Shown: positions 48,172-56,559, counted from the first letter of the stretch. The stretch is 64,000 nt of DNA from Streptomyces sp. SN-593 (GCF_016756395.1 NZ_AP018365.1:7258001-7322000), one strand, 5' to 3'. The notes: generated by a model from the letters alone, not told the origin. Translations and numbers: made by a program.

Positions 48172-49404
48172 GTGACCGACCTCCCCACCGACGCGGCGGC
48201 AGCGCCCCCGCTGAAACAGCTGAGGGTCATCGACGCGTCGAGCCTCGTCGCCGGACCCTACTGCGCCAAACTGTTCGCCGACTTCGGTGCCGAGGTGGTG
48301 AAGGTCGAACCGCCGCGCGGCGACGAGGCCCGCCGGCGCGAGCCGTTCCTCGACGACCGGCCCGGCCCCGAGACCTCCGGGACGTTCCTCTACCTCAACC
48401 TCAACAAGCGCGGGGTGACGATCGACCTCGAACGGGCCGAGGGGCGCGAGCTGTTCCGCCGGCTGCTCGCCGACGCGGACATCCTCATCGAGGACCGGTC
48501 GCCGGCCGAGAACGAGCGGCTCGGCCTGGACTACGCGTCGCTGCGGGAGATCAACCCGGACCTGATCGTCACCTCCATCACCCCGTTCGGGCAGACCGGT
48601 CCGTACCGCGACTACAAGGCGTACCCGCTCAACACCTTCCACTCCAGCGGCCAGGGCTACCTGCTGCCGATGAACTCCGCCGACCGCTCCCGCGAGCCGG
48701 TCAAGGGCGCCTCCTTCATCGGCGAGTGCGACGCCGGGCTGACCGCGGCCATCGCCACCCTCGGCGCCCTGCTGTGGCGCGACGCCGGCGGGAGCGGGCA
48801 GCACATCGACGTCTCCAAGCAGCACGCCCTGATGCACCTGGAGAAGTCGCAGCTCCGCCGCTACGTCGACGACGGCGCCAGCCCGAACCGCACCGGCATG
48901 GGCCGGCTGCTGGAGACCCTGGTCAAGGGCAAGGACGGCCAGTACGTCGTGATCATCCTGTCCTCGGAGATCCAGTGGCGCGGCCTGTTCGAGGCGATGG
49001 GTCGGCCGACCTGGGGCGCCGAGCCCCCCTTCAACACCCAGGCCGGCCGCTCGGAGAACTACCCCGAACTGCGCGAACGGCTCCAGCGGTGGGCGGACGA
49101 CCACACCGCCGACGAGATCTTCCACATGGTGCAGGGCCAGCGCAGCGCGTGCGCCCCGGTCAACCCGGCCGAGAGCTTCGTGAACTCGCCGCAGATCGAG
49201 GACCGCGGCTTCCTGCACGAGGTGGACCACCCGGTGGCGGGCACGCTGCGCTACCCGGGACGCCCCTTCCAGTTCTCCAACGTCGCGTGGAAGCCGCAGC
49301 GGCCCGCCCCGCTGCTCGGCCAGCACAACGCGGCGGTCCTCGGCGACGAGCTGGGCCTCACGCCGCAGGAACTGGTCAAGCTCACCGAAGCCGGAGTCAT
49401 CTGA
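48172..49404 (+). CDS. CaiB/BaiF (family III) CoA-transferase 1
   Basis: The 410-residue protein has LRVIDASSLVAGPYCAKLFADFGAEVVKVEPP, LNLNKRGVTIDLERAEG and ENERLGLDYASLREINPDLIVTSITPFGQTGPY. The catalytic aspartate lies in IGECDAGLTAAIA. GTG 48172 is preferred because TGGAGAC lies 6 bases before it; ATG 48160 has no site. Family III enzymes move CoA between carboxylic acids through a glutamyl/aspartyl anhydride. It activates the pathway acid without ATP, consistent with the absence of a CoA ligase. Its stop overlaps the next gene. Confidence 0.9.
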   Translation: MTDLPTDAAAAPPLKQLRVIDASSLVAGPYCAKLFADFGAEVVKVEPPRGDEARRREPFLDDRPGPETSGTFLYLNLNKRGVTIDLERAEGRELFRRLLADADILIEDRSPAENERLGLDYASLREINPDLIVTSITPFGQTGPYRDYKAYPLNTFHSSGQGYLLPMNSADRSREPVKGASFIGECDAGLTAAIATLGALLWRDAGGSGQHIDVSKQHALMHLEKSQLRRYVDDGASPNRTGMGRLLETLVKGKDGQYVVIILSSEIQWRGLFEAMGRPTWGAEPPFNTQAGRSENYPELRERLQRWADDHTADEIFHMVQGQRSACAPVNPAESFVNSPQIEDRGFLHEVDHPVAGTLRYPGRPFQFSNVAWKPQRPAPLLGQHNAAVLGDELGLTPQELVKLTEAGVI

Positions 49405-50630
49405 TGGACATCACCGACATCATCAAGCCGGGCGCCCTCGAAGGCGTGCGCGTCGCGGACTTCGGCTGGGTGCTGGCCGGGCCCTACGCGACCATGCTGC
49501 TGGGCTACATGGGCGCCGAGGTCATCAAGATCGAGAGCCGCCGGCGCATCGACGAGCAGCGCATCGTCCACCGGGCCGGCGTCTCGGACAACGTCGACGC
49601 GTCGTCGAACTTCTTCGAGATCAACCTCAACAAGCGCAGCGTCACGCTCAACCTGAGCACCCCCGAGGGGGCGGCGCTGGCCCGGCGCATCGTCGCGCAG
49701 AGCGACATCGTCGTGGAGAACATGCGCCCCGGGGTGATGGACCGCCTCGGCCTGGGCTACGCGGACCTCGCCAAGGTCAGAGAGGACATCGTGATGGTGT
49801 CCATCTCGGGCTGGGGGCAGACCGGGCCGCTGCGCGAGTACACCGCCTACGCCCCCTGCTTCGCGTCCTTCGGCGGGCTGGCGCATATGATGGGGTACGC
49901 CGACGGCGAGCCCAACACCGGCACCAGCGCGATGGACGCCCGGTCCGGCACCGCGGCGGCGTTCGCGGTGCTCATGGCCCTGGCCATCCGCCGGCGCACC
50001 GGGCAGGGGCAGTACATCGACATGGCCTCGGGCGAGGCACTGTCGTGCCTGATCGGCGACGTCACGATGGACTACCTCATGAACGGCCGCTCGCCGTCGC
50101 GCGACGGCAACCGCGACGCCATCATGGCCCCGCACAACTGCTACCGCTGCGCCGGCGACGACCAGTGGATCAGCATCGCGGTGGGCACCGAGGCCGAGTG
50201 GGAGGGCCTGTGCGACGCGATGGGCCGGCCCGCCTGGACCGGTGACGCCGACTTCAGCGGCGCGTACGAGCGGTGGCGCCACCAGGAGCGGCTGGACGCG
50301 CTGGTGCAGGAGTGGACCTCGGCGATCCCCGCCGAGGAGGTCATGCACCGGTTGCAGAAGCACGGCGTGGCGGCCGTGCCGTCCTTCGACGCCGAGCGGC
50401 TGTTCGACAACGAGCACCTGCGCGAGCGCGGCAGCATCACCTCCGTCGAGCACCCGGTCCTCGGGGAGCGGCAGGCGATCAGCCCGCCGTGGCAGATGTC
50501 GGCGACGCCGCCGAAGATCGACCGCTACGCGCCCCTGCTCGGCGAGCACAACGACTACGTCCTGCGCGAGATGCTGGGCCTGCCGGACGACGAGATCGCC
50601 CGGCTGGTCGAGGAGAAGGTCGTCTACTAG
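49404..50630 (+). CDS. CaiB/BaiF (family III) CoA-transferase 2
   Basis: The 408-residue paralogue starts at ATG 49404, sharing one base with the preceding TGA. Conserved parts are VRVADFGWVLAGPYATMLLGYMGAEVIKIES, INLNKRSVTLNLSTPEG, VSISGWGQTGPLREYTAYAP and the aspartate in SAMDARSGTAAA. The two transferases differ strongly outside the core, so they probably form a heteromer or act at two points, for example CoA activation and CoA recycling from the product. A hairpin terminator overlaps its stop codon. Confidence 0.9.
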   Translation: MDITDIIKPGALEGVRVADFGWVLAGPYATMLLGYMGAEVIKIESRRRIDEQRIVHRAGVSDNVDASSNFFEINLNKRSVTLNLSTPEGAALARRIVAQSDIVVENMRPGVMDRLGLGYADLAKVREDIVMVSISGWGQTGPLREYTAYAPCFASFGGLAHMMGYADGEPNTGTSAMDARSGTAAAFAVLMALAIRRRTGQGQYIDMASGEALSCLIGDVTMDYLMNGRSPSRDGNRDAIMAPHNCYRCAGDDQWISIAVGTEAEWEGLCDAMGRPAWTGDADFSGAYERWRHQERLDALVQEWTSAIPAEEVMHRLQKHGVAAVPSFDAERLFDNEHLRERGSITSVEHPVLGERQAISPPWQMSATPPKIDRYAPLLGEHNDYVLREMLGLPDDEIARLVEEKVVY

Positions 50631-50665
50631 GGCCTGTCCGGCAGGATCCGCCGGACAGGGCCTAG
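50627..50665 (+). terminator. Hairpin terminator at the end of the CoA operon
   Basis: CTAGGGCCTGTCCGGC (50627-50642) and GCCGGACAGGGCCTAG (50650-50665) pair with one mismatch around the loop AGGATCC. The stem includes the TAG stop codon of the second CoA-transferase. Confidence 0.75.
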
Positions 50666-50808
50666 GAGGCCGCCGGAACCGCCGGGCGGACCCACATGCG
50701 AGGGGCTCACGGAGCCGGAGGAGCGATGCGGTGTCGGCTGGTACGGATGGCCGCCGGCATCCCCCGCGCGGCGGCGACGCCGTGCCGCCGCTGTGCCATC
50801 ATCGTCGC

Positions 50809-51240
50809 GTGAGTCTGATGGACGTGGAGGACGCGGCGCGCCTGCGGCGTGCGAGTGCGCAGCTGACCCGCATCCTGAAGGCCGACGGCTTCGGGGTGGG
50901 CCTGACCTCGACCGAGGAGTCGGTCCTCGGATCGATCGTCATGCACGCCCCGATCGGCATCGGCGAGCTCATCAAGCTGGAGCAGTTGCACTCCTCCGTG
51001 CTGTCCCGGGCCATCAAGCGGCTCTCCCAACAGGAGCTGGTCCGGCGGGAGAAGGACCCGGGCGACCTGCGCTCGGCCTACTTCGAGCCGACCGAGGCCG
51101 GGCGCCGGCTGCACCGGCGGGTCATGGAGCAGCGCACCCAACTGCTGCTGTCCGGTGTCGCCGGCCTCACCGGCGCCCAGCAGGCGGCGCTGCGCGAGGT
51201 GCTGCCGGTGCTGGAGTCCCTGGTCGACGCGCTGCGCTGA
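50809..51240 (+). CDS. MarR family regulator
   Basis: This 143-residue winged-helix regulator includes LKADGFGVGLTSTEESVLGSIV, IGELIKLEQLHSSVLSRAIKRLSQQELVRREKDPGDLRSAYFEPTEAG (recognition helix and beta-wing with the usual DxRS), and a C-terminal dimer helix. GTG 50809 has no visible ribosome binding site; ATG 50818 is an alternative, and translation may be leaderless. MarR proteins often sense aromatic acids or CoA thioesters, so it is a fair candidate to bind the ATCGTTCAC motif of the island, although this is inference. Confidence 0.85.
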   Translation: MSLMDVEDAARLRRASAQLTRILKADGFGVGLTSTEESVLGSIVMHAPIGIGELIKLEQLHSSVLSRAIKRLSQQELVRREKDPGDLRSAYFEPTEAGRRLHRRVMEQRTQLLLSGVAGLTGAQQAALREVLPVLESLVDALR

Positions 51241-51320
51241 CATCCGTCTCGGCGACGTCCGTCAAGGCGACCTCCGGCACGGCGCGTCCGTCACGCCGTC
51301 GCCCGTCACGCGGTCGCCCG

Positions 51321-52262
51321 TCACGCCGTCGTCCGGAGCAGGTCGACGACCTCCTCGGCCAGGTCGCTCAGTCGCGCGCGGCTGCGGCGCAGGACCCCGA
51401 CCGGCTCGGCGCTGTGCGGCACCGTCACGTCGAGCGGGACCAGGAAGCCGCGGTCCACGTCGAGTTGGGCCGCGTGCCGGGAGGTGATCCAGACCGCGTC
51501 GGACAGCAGCGTCAGCGCGCGGGCCAGGGCGAGCGACTGCGTCTCGGTGCAGCGGGTCGAGGCGTCGAGGCCGACCGACTGGAGGAAGGCGTCGGCCTGC
51601 AACCGCGGGGCGGTGCCGTGTTCGGGGATGACCAGCGGGTGGTTCAGCAGCGCGGACGGCCCGACGGGCCCGCCGGCGGCGAGAGGGTGGCCGGGGCGGG
51701 CGACGACGGCGAGCGACTCGGTGTAGAGGTGCTCGAAGGAGATCCCGCGCATGGTGCTCGGCTCGGCCGTGCGGCCGATCGCGAACTCGATCCGGCCGGT
51801 GGTCAGCGCCGCCACCAGCTCCGGGTTCGCCGCGGACACCACCTGGACCCAGGCGTGCGGCCGGTCGCGGTGCAGCCGCACGATCGCCCGGGGAAGCACC
51901 CCGCCGGCGACCGTGGGCAGGGCGCCGATCCGCAGCGGCGCCCGGCCCGGCGCGGTCTCGCGGACCAGCGCCTGGGACGCCGACTCCATGGCCTGGGTGA
52001 CCTCCAGGGCATGCCGCAGGAAGCGCGTCCCGGCCTCGGTCGGGGACGCGCCGGAGCGCCCGCGGTCGACCAGCCGCCGGCCGGCGATGAGTTCGAGTTC
52101 GGCGAGGGTCTTGGACACGGCCGGCTGGCTGAGGCCCAGCCGTGCCGCCGCGCCCGCGAGCGTGCGCTCCTCGGCGATGGCGACGAAGCACGTCAGGTGC
52201 CGCAGCCGCATCCGGGACAGTGCCGTCGGCGAGAGCGGGGCGGTCTCGTAGGGATCGTGCAT
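51321..52262 (-). CDS. LysR family regulator of the ring-cleavage dioxygenase
   Basis: The 313-residue protein has a typical LysR HTH, MRLRHLTCFVAIAEERTLAGAAARLGLSQPAVSKTLAELE, and a periplasmic-binding-like effector domain (APLRIGALPTVAGGVLPRAIVRLH). It resembles the PcaQ/GalR branch for aromatic acids. It is divergent from the gallate-type dioxygenase gene, the classical LysR arrangement. A perfect 7-bp inverted repeat, GCATAAC-N5-GTTATGC, overlaps its own start codon, which suggests autorepression with activation of the dioxygenase. Confidence 0.9.
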   Translation of the reverse strand: MHDPYETAPLSPTALSRMRLRHLTCFVAIAEERTLAGAAARLGLSQPAVSKTLAELELIAGRRLVDRGRSGASPTEAGTRFLRHALEVTQAMESASQALVRETAPGRAPLRIGALPTVAGGVLPRAIVRLHRDRPHAWVQVVSAANPELVAALTTGRIEFAIGRTAEPSTMRGISFEHLYTESLAVVARPGHPLAAGGPVGPSALLNHPLVIPEHGTAPRLQADAFLQSVGLDASTRCTETQSLALARALTLLSDAVWITSRHAAQLDVDRGFLVPLDVTVPHSAEPVGVLRRSRARLSDLAEEVVDLLRTTA

Positions 52263-52277
52263 AACGTGAAGTTATGC
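52259..52277. promoter_or_regulatory. LysR operator GCATAAC-GTGAA-GTTATGC
   Basis: A perfect inverted repeat with 7-bp arms and a 5-bp spacer, containing the T-N11-A core of LysR sites. It covers the LysR start codon (52260-52262) and lies about 80 bases upstream of the dioxygenase gene. Confidence 0.7.
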
Positions 52278-52308
52278 AAGAAGGCTCATTTCGTCAATTT
52301 ACCTCACC

Positions 52309-52321
52309 TTCGTTCAACTAT
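52309..52321 (+). promoter_or_regulatory. Island motif variant upstream of the dioxygenase gene
   Basis: TTCGTTCAACTAT resembles the ATCGTTCACTAT site at 46 kb and lies 36 bases before the TTG start of the dioxygenase gene, in an AT-rich stretch. It is the weakest member of the motif set. Confidence 0.35.
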
Positions 52322-52356
52322 AGGCTCGATCGGCACACCAAGCTGAGGAGACCGTC

Positions 52357-53613
52357 TTGGCTCGCATCATCGGCGGCGTCGCGACGTCGCACACCCCGAC
52401 CATCGGCTTCGCCTACGACCAGAGCAGCAAGGACGGCGGTTCCGGGAGCCAGATCCTGGACGCCTTCGCCCCGGTGCGGGAATGGCTCGCGGAGAAGAAG
52501 CCGGACGCGGTCGTCTACGTCTTCAACGACCACATGACCTCGTTCTTCTTCGACCACTACTCGGCGTTCACGCTGGGGGTCGGCCCCGAGTACGCGGTGG
52601 CCGACGAAGGCGGCGGCGCCCGCCGGATGCCGCCGGTCCCGGGCGACACGGCCCTCGCCCAGCACATGGCCACGAGCCTGGTGACCGACGAGTTCGACAT
52701 GGCCTACTTCCAGGACAAGCCCCTGGACCACGGGTTCTTCTCGCCGATGTCGGTGCTCTTCGACCGCACCGAGGGCGCGTGGCCGGTCCCGGTGGTGCCC
52801 CTCCAGATCGGCGTCCTCCAGTTCCCGATCCCCACCGCGGCGCGCTGCTACAAGCTCGGCCAGGCGATCCGGCGCGCAATCGCCAGCTACCCGCAGGACA
52901 TCTCCGTCGCGGTGATCTCGACCGGCGGGCTCTCCCACCAGGTCCACGGCGAGCGCGCGGGCTTCAACAACCCGGAGTGGGACCACCGGTTCCTCGACGC
53001 CATCACCAACGAGCCCGAGGCGCTCGCCGAGATGACGCACGCCGAGTACGCCACGCTGGGAGGGCTGGAGGGCGCCGAGGTCATCATGTGGCTGGTGATG
53101 CGCGGCGCGCTCGCCTCGAACGTGCGCAGGGTGCACAGCTCCTACGACCTGCCCTCGATGACCGGCATCGCCACCCTCGTCCTGGAGAACGCGGACGCCG
53201 AACTGCCGACGGCCGCCACCGAGCGCCACCGGGCCCGGATGGCCGAGCAGTTGACCGGGATCGAGCGGTTGCGGGGCACCTACCCGTACGACATCGCCAC
53301 CGGCGTGAAGGCGTACCGGCTCAACAAGTTCCTGCACGGCATGGTGGACCGGGGGCACCGCGAGCGGTTCCTCGCGGAGCCGGAGGCGTCCTTCGACGAG
53401 GCCGGGCTGACCGAGGAGGAACGCGACCTGGTCCGCCGCCGGGACTGGAGCGGGCTGATCCACTACGGCGTCATCTTCTTCATGCTGGAGAAGCTCGGCG
53501 CCGTGGTCGGGATCTCCAACCCGGACATCTACGCGGCGATGCGGGGGGAGAGCCTGGAGCAGTTCCTGGAGACACGGAACACGAAGATGCTCTACTCCGT
53601 GAGCGGCGAGTGA
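52357..53613 (+). CDS. galA: Gallate / protocatechuate 4,5-type extradiol dioxygenase (LigB-LigA fusion)
   Basis: The 418-residue protein opens MARIIGGVATSHTPTIGFAYD, as in DesB/GalA gallate dioxygenases. Fe(II) ligands are expected at His12 (TSHTP) and His59 (VFNDHMTSFFF). The catalytic His is in STGGLSHQVHGE and the Glu ligand lies near FNNPEWD. The N-terminal 290 residues are LigB-like. The C-terminal 110 residues (KAYRLNKFLHGMVDRGHRERFL and after) are LigA-like, the fusion seen in gallate enzymes. It would open gallate to 4-oxalomesaconate, feeding the tautomerase, hydratase and aldolase at 43.2-46.0 kb. TTG 52357 has TGAGGAG 6 bases before it. Confidence 0.88.
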   Translation: MARIIGGVATSHTPTIGFAYDQSSKDGGSGSQILDAFAPVREWLAEKKPDAVVYVFNDHMTSFFFDHYSAFTLGVGPEYAVADEGGGARRMPPVPGDTALAQHMATSLVTDEFDMAYFQDKPLDHGFFSPMSVLFDRTEGAWPVPVVPLQIGVLQFPIPTAARCYKLGQAIRRAIASYPQDISVAVISTGGLSHQVHGERAGFNNPEWDHRFLDAITNEPEALAEMTHAEYATLGGLEGAEVIMWLVMRGALASNVRRVHSSYDLPSMTGIATLVLENADAELPTAATERHRARMAEQLTGIERLRGTYPYDIATGVKAYRLNKFLHGMVDRGHRERFLAEPEASFDEAGLTEEERDLVRRRDWSGLIHYGVIFFMLEKLGAVVGISNPDIYAAMRGESLEQFLETRNTKMLYSVSGE

Positions 53614-53685
53614 GGGCTTCCCCGCCCCTCCCGTCCTCCCCGCCCGGAACCACCCCATTCGCTCCCACGCAAGAGGAGAGGCGCT

Positions 53686-54639
53686 TTGCGCAAGCGGAAG
53701 ATCGGTGCACTCGAGGTCACCGTCGTCGGCGTCGGCTGCAACAACTTCGGCCGCCAGCTCGACGTCGACCGGACCCGGCAGGTGGTGCACGCGGCGCTCG
53801 ACGCCGGTGTCACCTTCTTCGACACCGCGGACCGGTACGGTGATCCGAAGACCGCCAGCGAGACGGTCCTCGGCGAGGTGCTCGGCGCGCGCCGCGACGA
53901 GATCGTGCTGGCGACGAAGTTCGGCCGCTTCCTCGACGACGCGCGGCCGGGCGGTGCGAGCGCGGCGTACGTGCGCTCCGCCACCGAGGCGTCGCTGCGC
54001 CGGCTGCGGACGGACCACATCGACCTGCTCCAGGTGCACATCCCCGACCCGGACACGCCCATCGCGGAGACCCTCGGCGCCCTCGCCGAGCTGCGCGCCG
54101 AGGGCAAGGTCCGGGAGATCGGCGCCTCGAACTTCTCGGTGGGGGAGCTGCGGGAGGCACGGGCGGCGGCGACGGCGGCCGACGTCCCCGGCTTCGTGTC
54201 CACGCAGGACGCCCTGAGCATGCTGGACCGTACGGCGGAGTCCGCGACGCTCGCCGAGTGCGAGCGCGCCGGCATGGCCTTCCTGCCGTACCAGCCGCTG
54301 TTCAACGGCCTGCTGACCGGGCGTTACCGCGCCGGCGAGCAGGTCCCGGCCGGGAGCCGGATCGGCGGCAAGGACGCCAGGACGCGTGCCGCGCTGCTCT
54401 CCGACCGGAACTTCCAGCTCGTCGCCGACCTCACCGCGTTCGCACAGGAGCGCGGGCACACGATCCTGGAGCTGGCGTTCGCCTGGCTGCTCGCGCACCC
54501 GGCGATCCCGTCGGTGATCGCGGGGGTCAGCTCGCCGGCGCAAGTCGCCTCCAACGTGGCCTCCACGCAGTGGGAGCTGACCGAGGAGGAGCGGGGCGCG
54601 GTGGCGCGCATCCTGAGTCCTGTCGGTTCTCCGGCGTAG
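53686..54639 (+). CDS. Aldo/keto reductase 1
   Basis: The 317-residue (alpha/beta)8 NADPH enzyme has the tetrad Asp46 and Tyr51 (FFDTADRYGDP), Lys78 (VLATKFGR) and His118 (LLQVHIPDPD). Cofactor residues lie in the IPSVIAGVSSPAQVASNV loop. It resembles the YajO/oxidoreductase-like AKR group. TTG 53686 has AGAGGAGAGG 5 bases before it. It lies 72 bases after the dioxygenase gene and probably shares its transcript. A role in reducing an aldehyde or ketone intermediate is possible. A strong bidirectional hairpin follows. Confidence 0.88.
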   Translation: MRKRKIGALEVTVVGVGCNNFGRQLDVDRTRQVVHAALDAGVTFFDTADRYGDPKTASETVLGEVLGARRDEIVLATKFGRFLDDARPGGASAAYVRSATEASLRRLRTDHIDLLQVHIPDPDTPIAETLGALAELRAEGKVREIGASNFSVGELREARAAATAADVPGFVSTQDALSMLDRTAESATLAECERAGMAFLPYQPLFNGLLTGRYRAGEQVPAGSRIGGKDARTRAALLSDRNFQLVADLTAFAQERGHTILELAFAWLLAHPAIPSVIAGVSSPAQVASNVASTQWELTEEERGAVARILSPVGSPA

Positions 54640-54644
54640 GGCCA

Positions 54645-54699
54645 CGACCGCGGCGGACCGCGGCCACCCGTCAGGGGCGGCCGCGGTCCGCCGCGGTCG
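54645..54699. terminator. Perfect 21-bp bidirectional hairpin terminator
   Basis: Arms at 54645-54665 and 54679-54699 are exact complements with a 13-base loop. It lies between the convergent aldo/keto reductase and TrxB-like genes and also marks the right end of the island's rightward genes. Confidence 0.8.
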
Positions 54700-54709
54700 T
54701 TCGGGGGCG

Positions 54710-55705
54710 TCAGGCCAGCGCGGAGTCCGGTGCCGGGTGGTCGGCGGGCGCGGAGCCCGGGGCGGCGTCCGGTGCGGGGCGGTCGGCCAGCGCGGCGAGG
54801 TGGCGCTCGGCGTCCAGCGCCGCCTGGCAGCCGCTGCCCGCGGCGGTGATCGCCTGCCGGTAGGTGTGGTCGACGAGGTCGCCGGCGGCGAAGACGCCCT
54901 CCAGGTTGGTCCGGGTGCCCGTGGTGGTCATCACGTACCCCTCGTCGTCGAGCGTGACCTGCCCCTTCACCAGCGCGCTGCGGGGCTCGTGGCCGATGGC
55001 GATGAAGAGGCCGCCGACGTCCAGGCGCCGCTCGTGCCCGGTGGTGGAGTCCCGCAGGACCACCCCGTCGACGGAGCCCTCGCCGGTGATGTCGACCACC
55101 TGCGAGTTGAGCGCCCACCGGATCTTCGGGTTGGCGCGGGCGCGTTCGACCATGATCCGGCTCGCCCGCAGGTCGTTCCTGCGGTGGACCACGGTGACGC
55201 TGTCCGCGAAGCGGGTGAGGAAGGTGGCCTCCTCCATCGCGGTGTCGCCGCCGCCGACGACCGCGATGTCACGGCCCTTGAAGAAGAACCCGTCGCAGGT
55301 GGCGCACCAGGAGACGCCGCGGCCGGAGAGCTCGTCCTCCCGGGCGAGGCCGAGCTTGCGGTAGGCCGAGCCCATCGCCAGGATCACGGTGTCGGCGGTG
55401 TAGGCGCGGTCCGCGGTCCGCACGGTCTTGACCGGGCCGGTCAGGTCGAGCCCGACCACGTCGTCCGGGTCCAGTTCGGCGCCGAACCGCTCGGCCTGGG
55501 CCCGTACGGCGTTCATCAGGTCCGGGCCCTGGATGCCCTCGGGGAAGCCGGGGAAGTTCTCCACCTCGGTGGTGTTCATCAGCGCCCCGCCGTACTGGAA
55601 CCCCTCGAACACCAGCGGGCGCAGGTCCGCCCGCGCGGTGTAGAGCCCCGCCGTGTACCCGGCGGGGCCGCCTCCGACGACTATGACATCACGGTGCGTG
55701 CTCAA
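54710..55705 (-). CDS. trxB: Thioredoxin reductase
   Basis: This 331-residue NADPH flavoenzyme has DVIVVGGGPAGYTAGLYTARA at the FAD site, the redox disulfide CATC (Cys134, Cys137) in VSWCATCDGFFFKG, the NADPH motif IAVVGGGDTAMEEATFL and HRRNDLRAS, and EGVFAAGDLVDHTYRQAITAAGSG. It closely fits classical TrxB. A 25-residue Ala/Pro/Asp tail is extra. The start is TTG 55705 with GAGGAG 6 bases upstream. No trxA gene follows, so this is probably an additional copy tied to the island rather than the housekeeping trxB-trxA pair. Confidence 0.88.
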   Translation of the reverse strand: MSTHRDVIVVGGGPAGYTAGLYTARADLRPLVFEGFQYGGALMNTTEVENFPGFPEGIQGPDLMNAVRAQAERFGAELDPDDVVGLDLTGPVKTVRTADRAYTADTVILAMGSAYRKLGLAREDELSGRGVSWCATCDGFFFKGRDIAVVGGGDTAMEEATFLTRFADSVTVVHRRNDLRASRIMVERARANPKIRWALNSQVVDITGEGSVDGVVLRDSTTGHERRLDVGGLFIAIGHEPRSALVKGQVTLDDEGYVMTTTGTRTNLEGVFAAGDLVDHTYRQAITAAGSGCQAALDAERHLAALADRPAPDAAPGSAPADHPAPDSALA

Positions 55706-55824
55706 CGCGGCTCCTCATGTTCATGACGGGACGGCCCGGATGGCGCCCGCCGGGGATTTCTGATCGGGACTGCTGACCGGCAGGCACCCGGTGGGGTCCG
55801 GCGAAGGCCGCGGGCCGAGGGTCC

Positions 55825-56559
55825 TCAGCGGCCCGGCGTGTGGTGGTCCGGGTCGGGACCGAAGCGGTCGAGGGTGGCGCGCACCTGCCGGATGTGGGTG
55901 CGGGCGACGCGTTCGGCCTCGGCGGTGTCGCCCGCCTCGACGGCGTGCAGGACCGCGCGGTGCTCCTCCAGCGAGTCGGCCTTGCGGCCGGGCACCATCA
56001 CCGCCTGGAACTGGAACTTCACCAGCGGGAAGAGCAGGGAGTCGAGCATCGTGGCGGTCTGCGGGCTGCCGGCGGCCGCGGTGATGAGCGAGTGGAACTC
56101 GCGGTTGAGGGAGGTGTACCGCATCAGGTCGTCCTCCTTCAGCGCCTGCTCGGTCCCCTCGATCACCTCCCGCAGCCGCTCGCGCTGCTCGGGGGTGGCC
56201 CGCTCGGCCGCGAGGCCGGCGACGAGACCTTCCAGGACCTCGCGGACCCGCAGGATGTCGCGGGCGTCCTCGATGCTGAAGGAGGGCACCCGCCCGCCCC
56301 GGTTCGGCTCCAGGACGACCAGGCCGTCGGACTCCAGCCGGGCCAGCACCGCGCGCAGCGTGTTGCGGCTGATGCCGAGCGCGCGGGTCAGCGGAGCTTC
56401 GACGAGACGCTCGTTGGGGCTGTAGACCCCGGTGGTGATGTCGTGCTTGAGCTGCCGGTAGGCCGTCTCGATCTTCGCGGTGTCGCGCGAGGGGGAGCGC
56501 CGGGCGCTGGGCCCGGTGTCCTGGGCGGAGCTGACCGGGGAGGTCATCGATGCGTCCAC
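55825..56559 (-). CDS. GntR family regulator, FCD type (copy 2)
   Basis: The protein is about 244 residues and by eye about 85% identical to the regulator at 23.8-24.5 kb. The stretches KIETAYRQLKHDIT, LGISRNTLRAVLARLESDGL, EGLVAGLAAERATPEQR and MLDSLLFPLVKFQFQAVMVPGRK are the same in both. Differences cluster at the N-terminus, the AAAGSPQTAT region and the C-terminus. Start GTG 56559, or ATG 56547. Its promoter carries TTGTAGAACGA. The two copies probably recognise the same sites and may cross-regulate. Confidence 0.88.
   Translation of the reverse strand: MDASMTSPVSSAQDTGPSARRSPSRDTAKIETAYRQLKHDITTGVYSPNERLVEAPLTRALGISRNTLRAVLARLESDGLVVLEPNRGGRVPSFSIEDARDILRVREVLEGLVAGLAAERATPEQRERLREVIEGTEQALKEDDLMRYTSLNREFHSLITAAAGSPQTATMLDSLLFPLVKFQFQAVMVPGRKADSLEEHRAVLHAVEAGDTAEAERVARTHIRQVRATLDRFGPDPDHHTPGR

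Noticed and set aside
46060..49326. Leftward open frame of about 1090 codons opposite the dehydratase/CoA-transferase operon
   Set aside because: The opposite strand encodes three complete conserved enzymes with ribosome binding sites; the antisense frame has shadow composition and no start signal.
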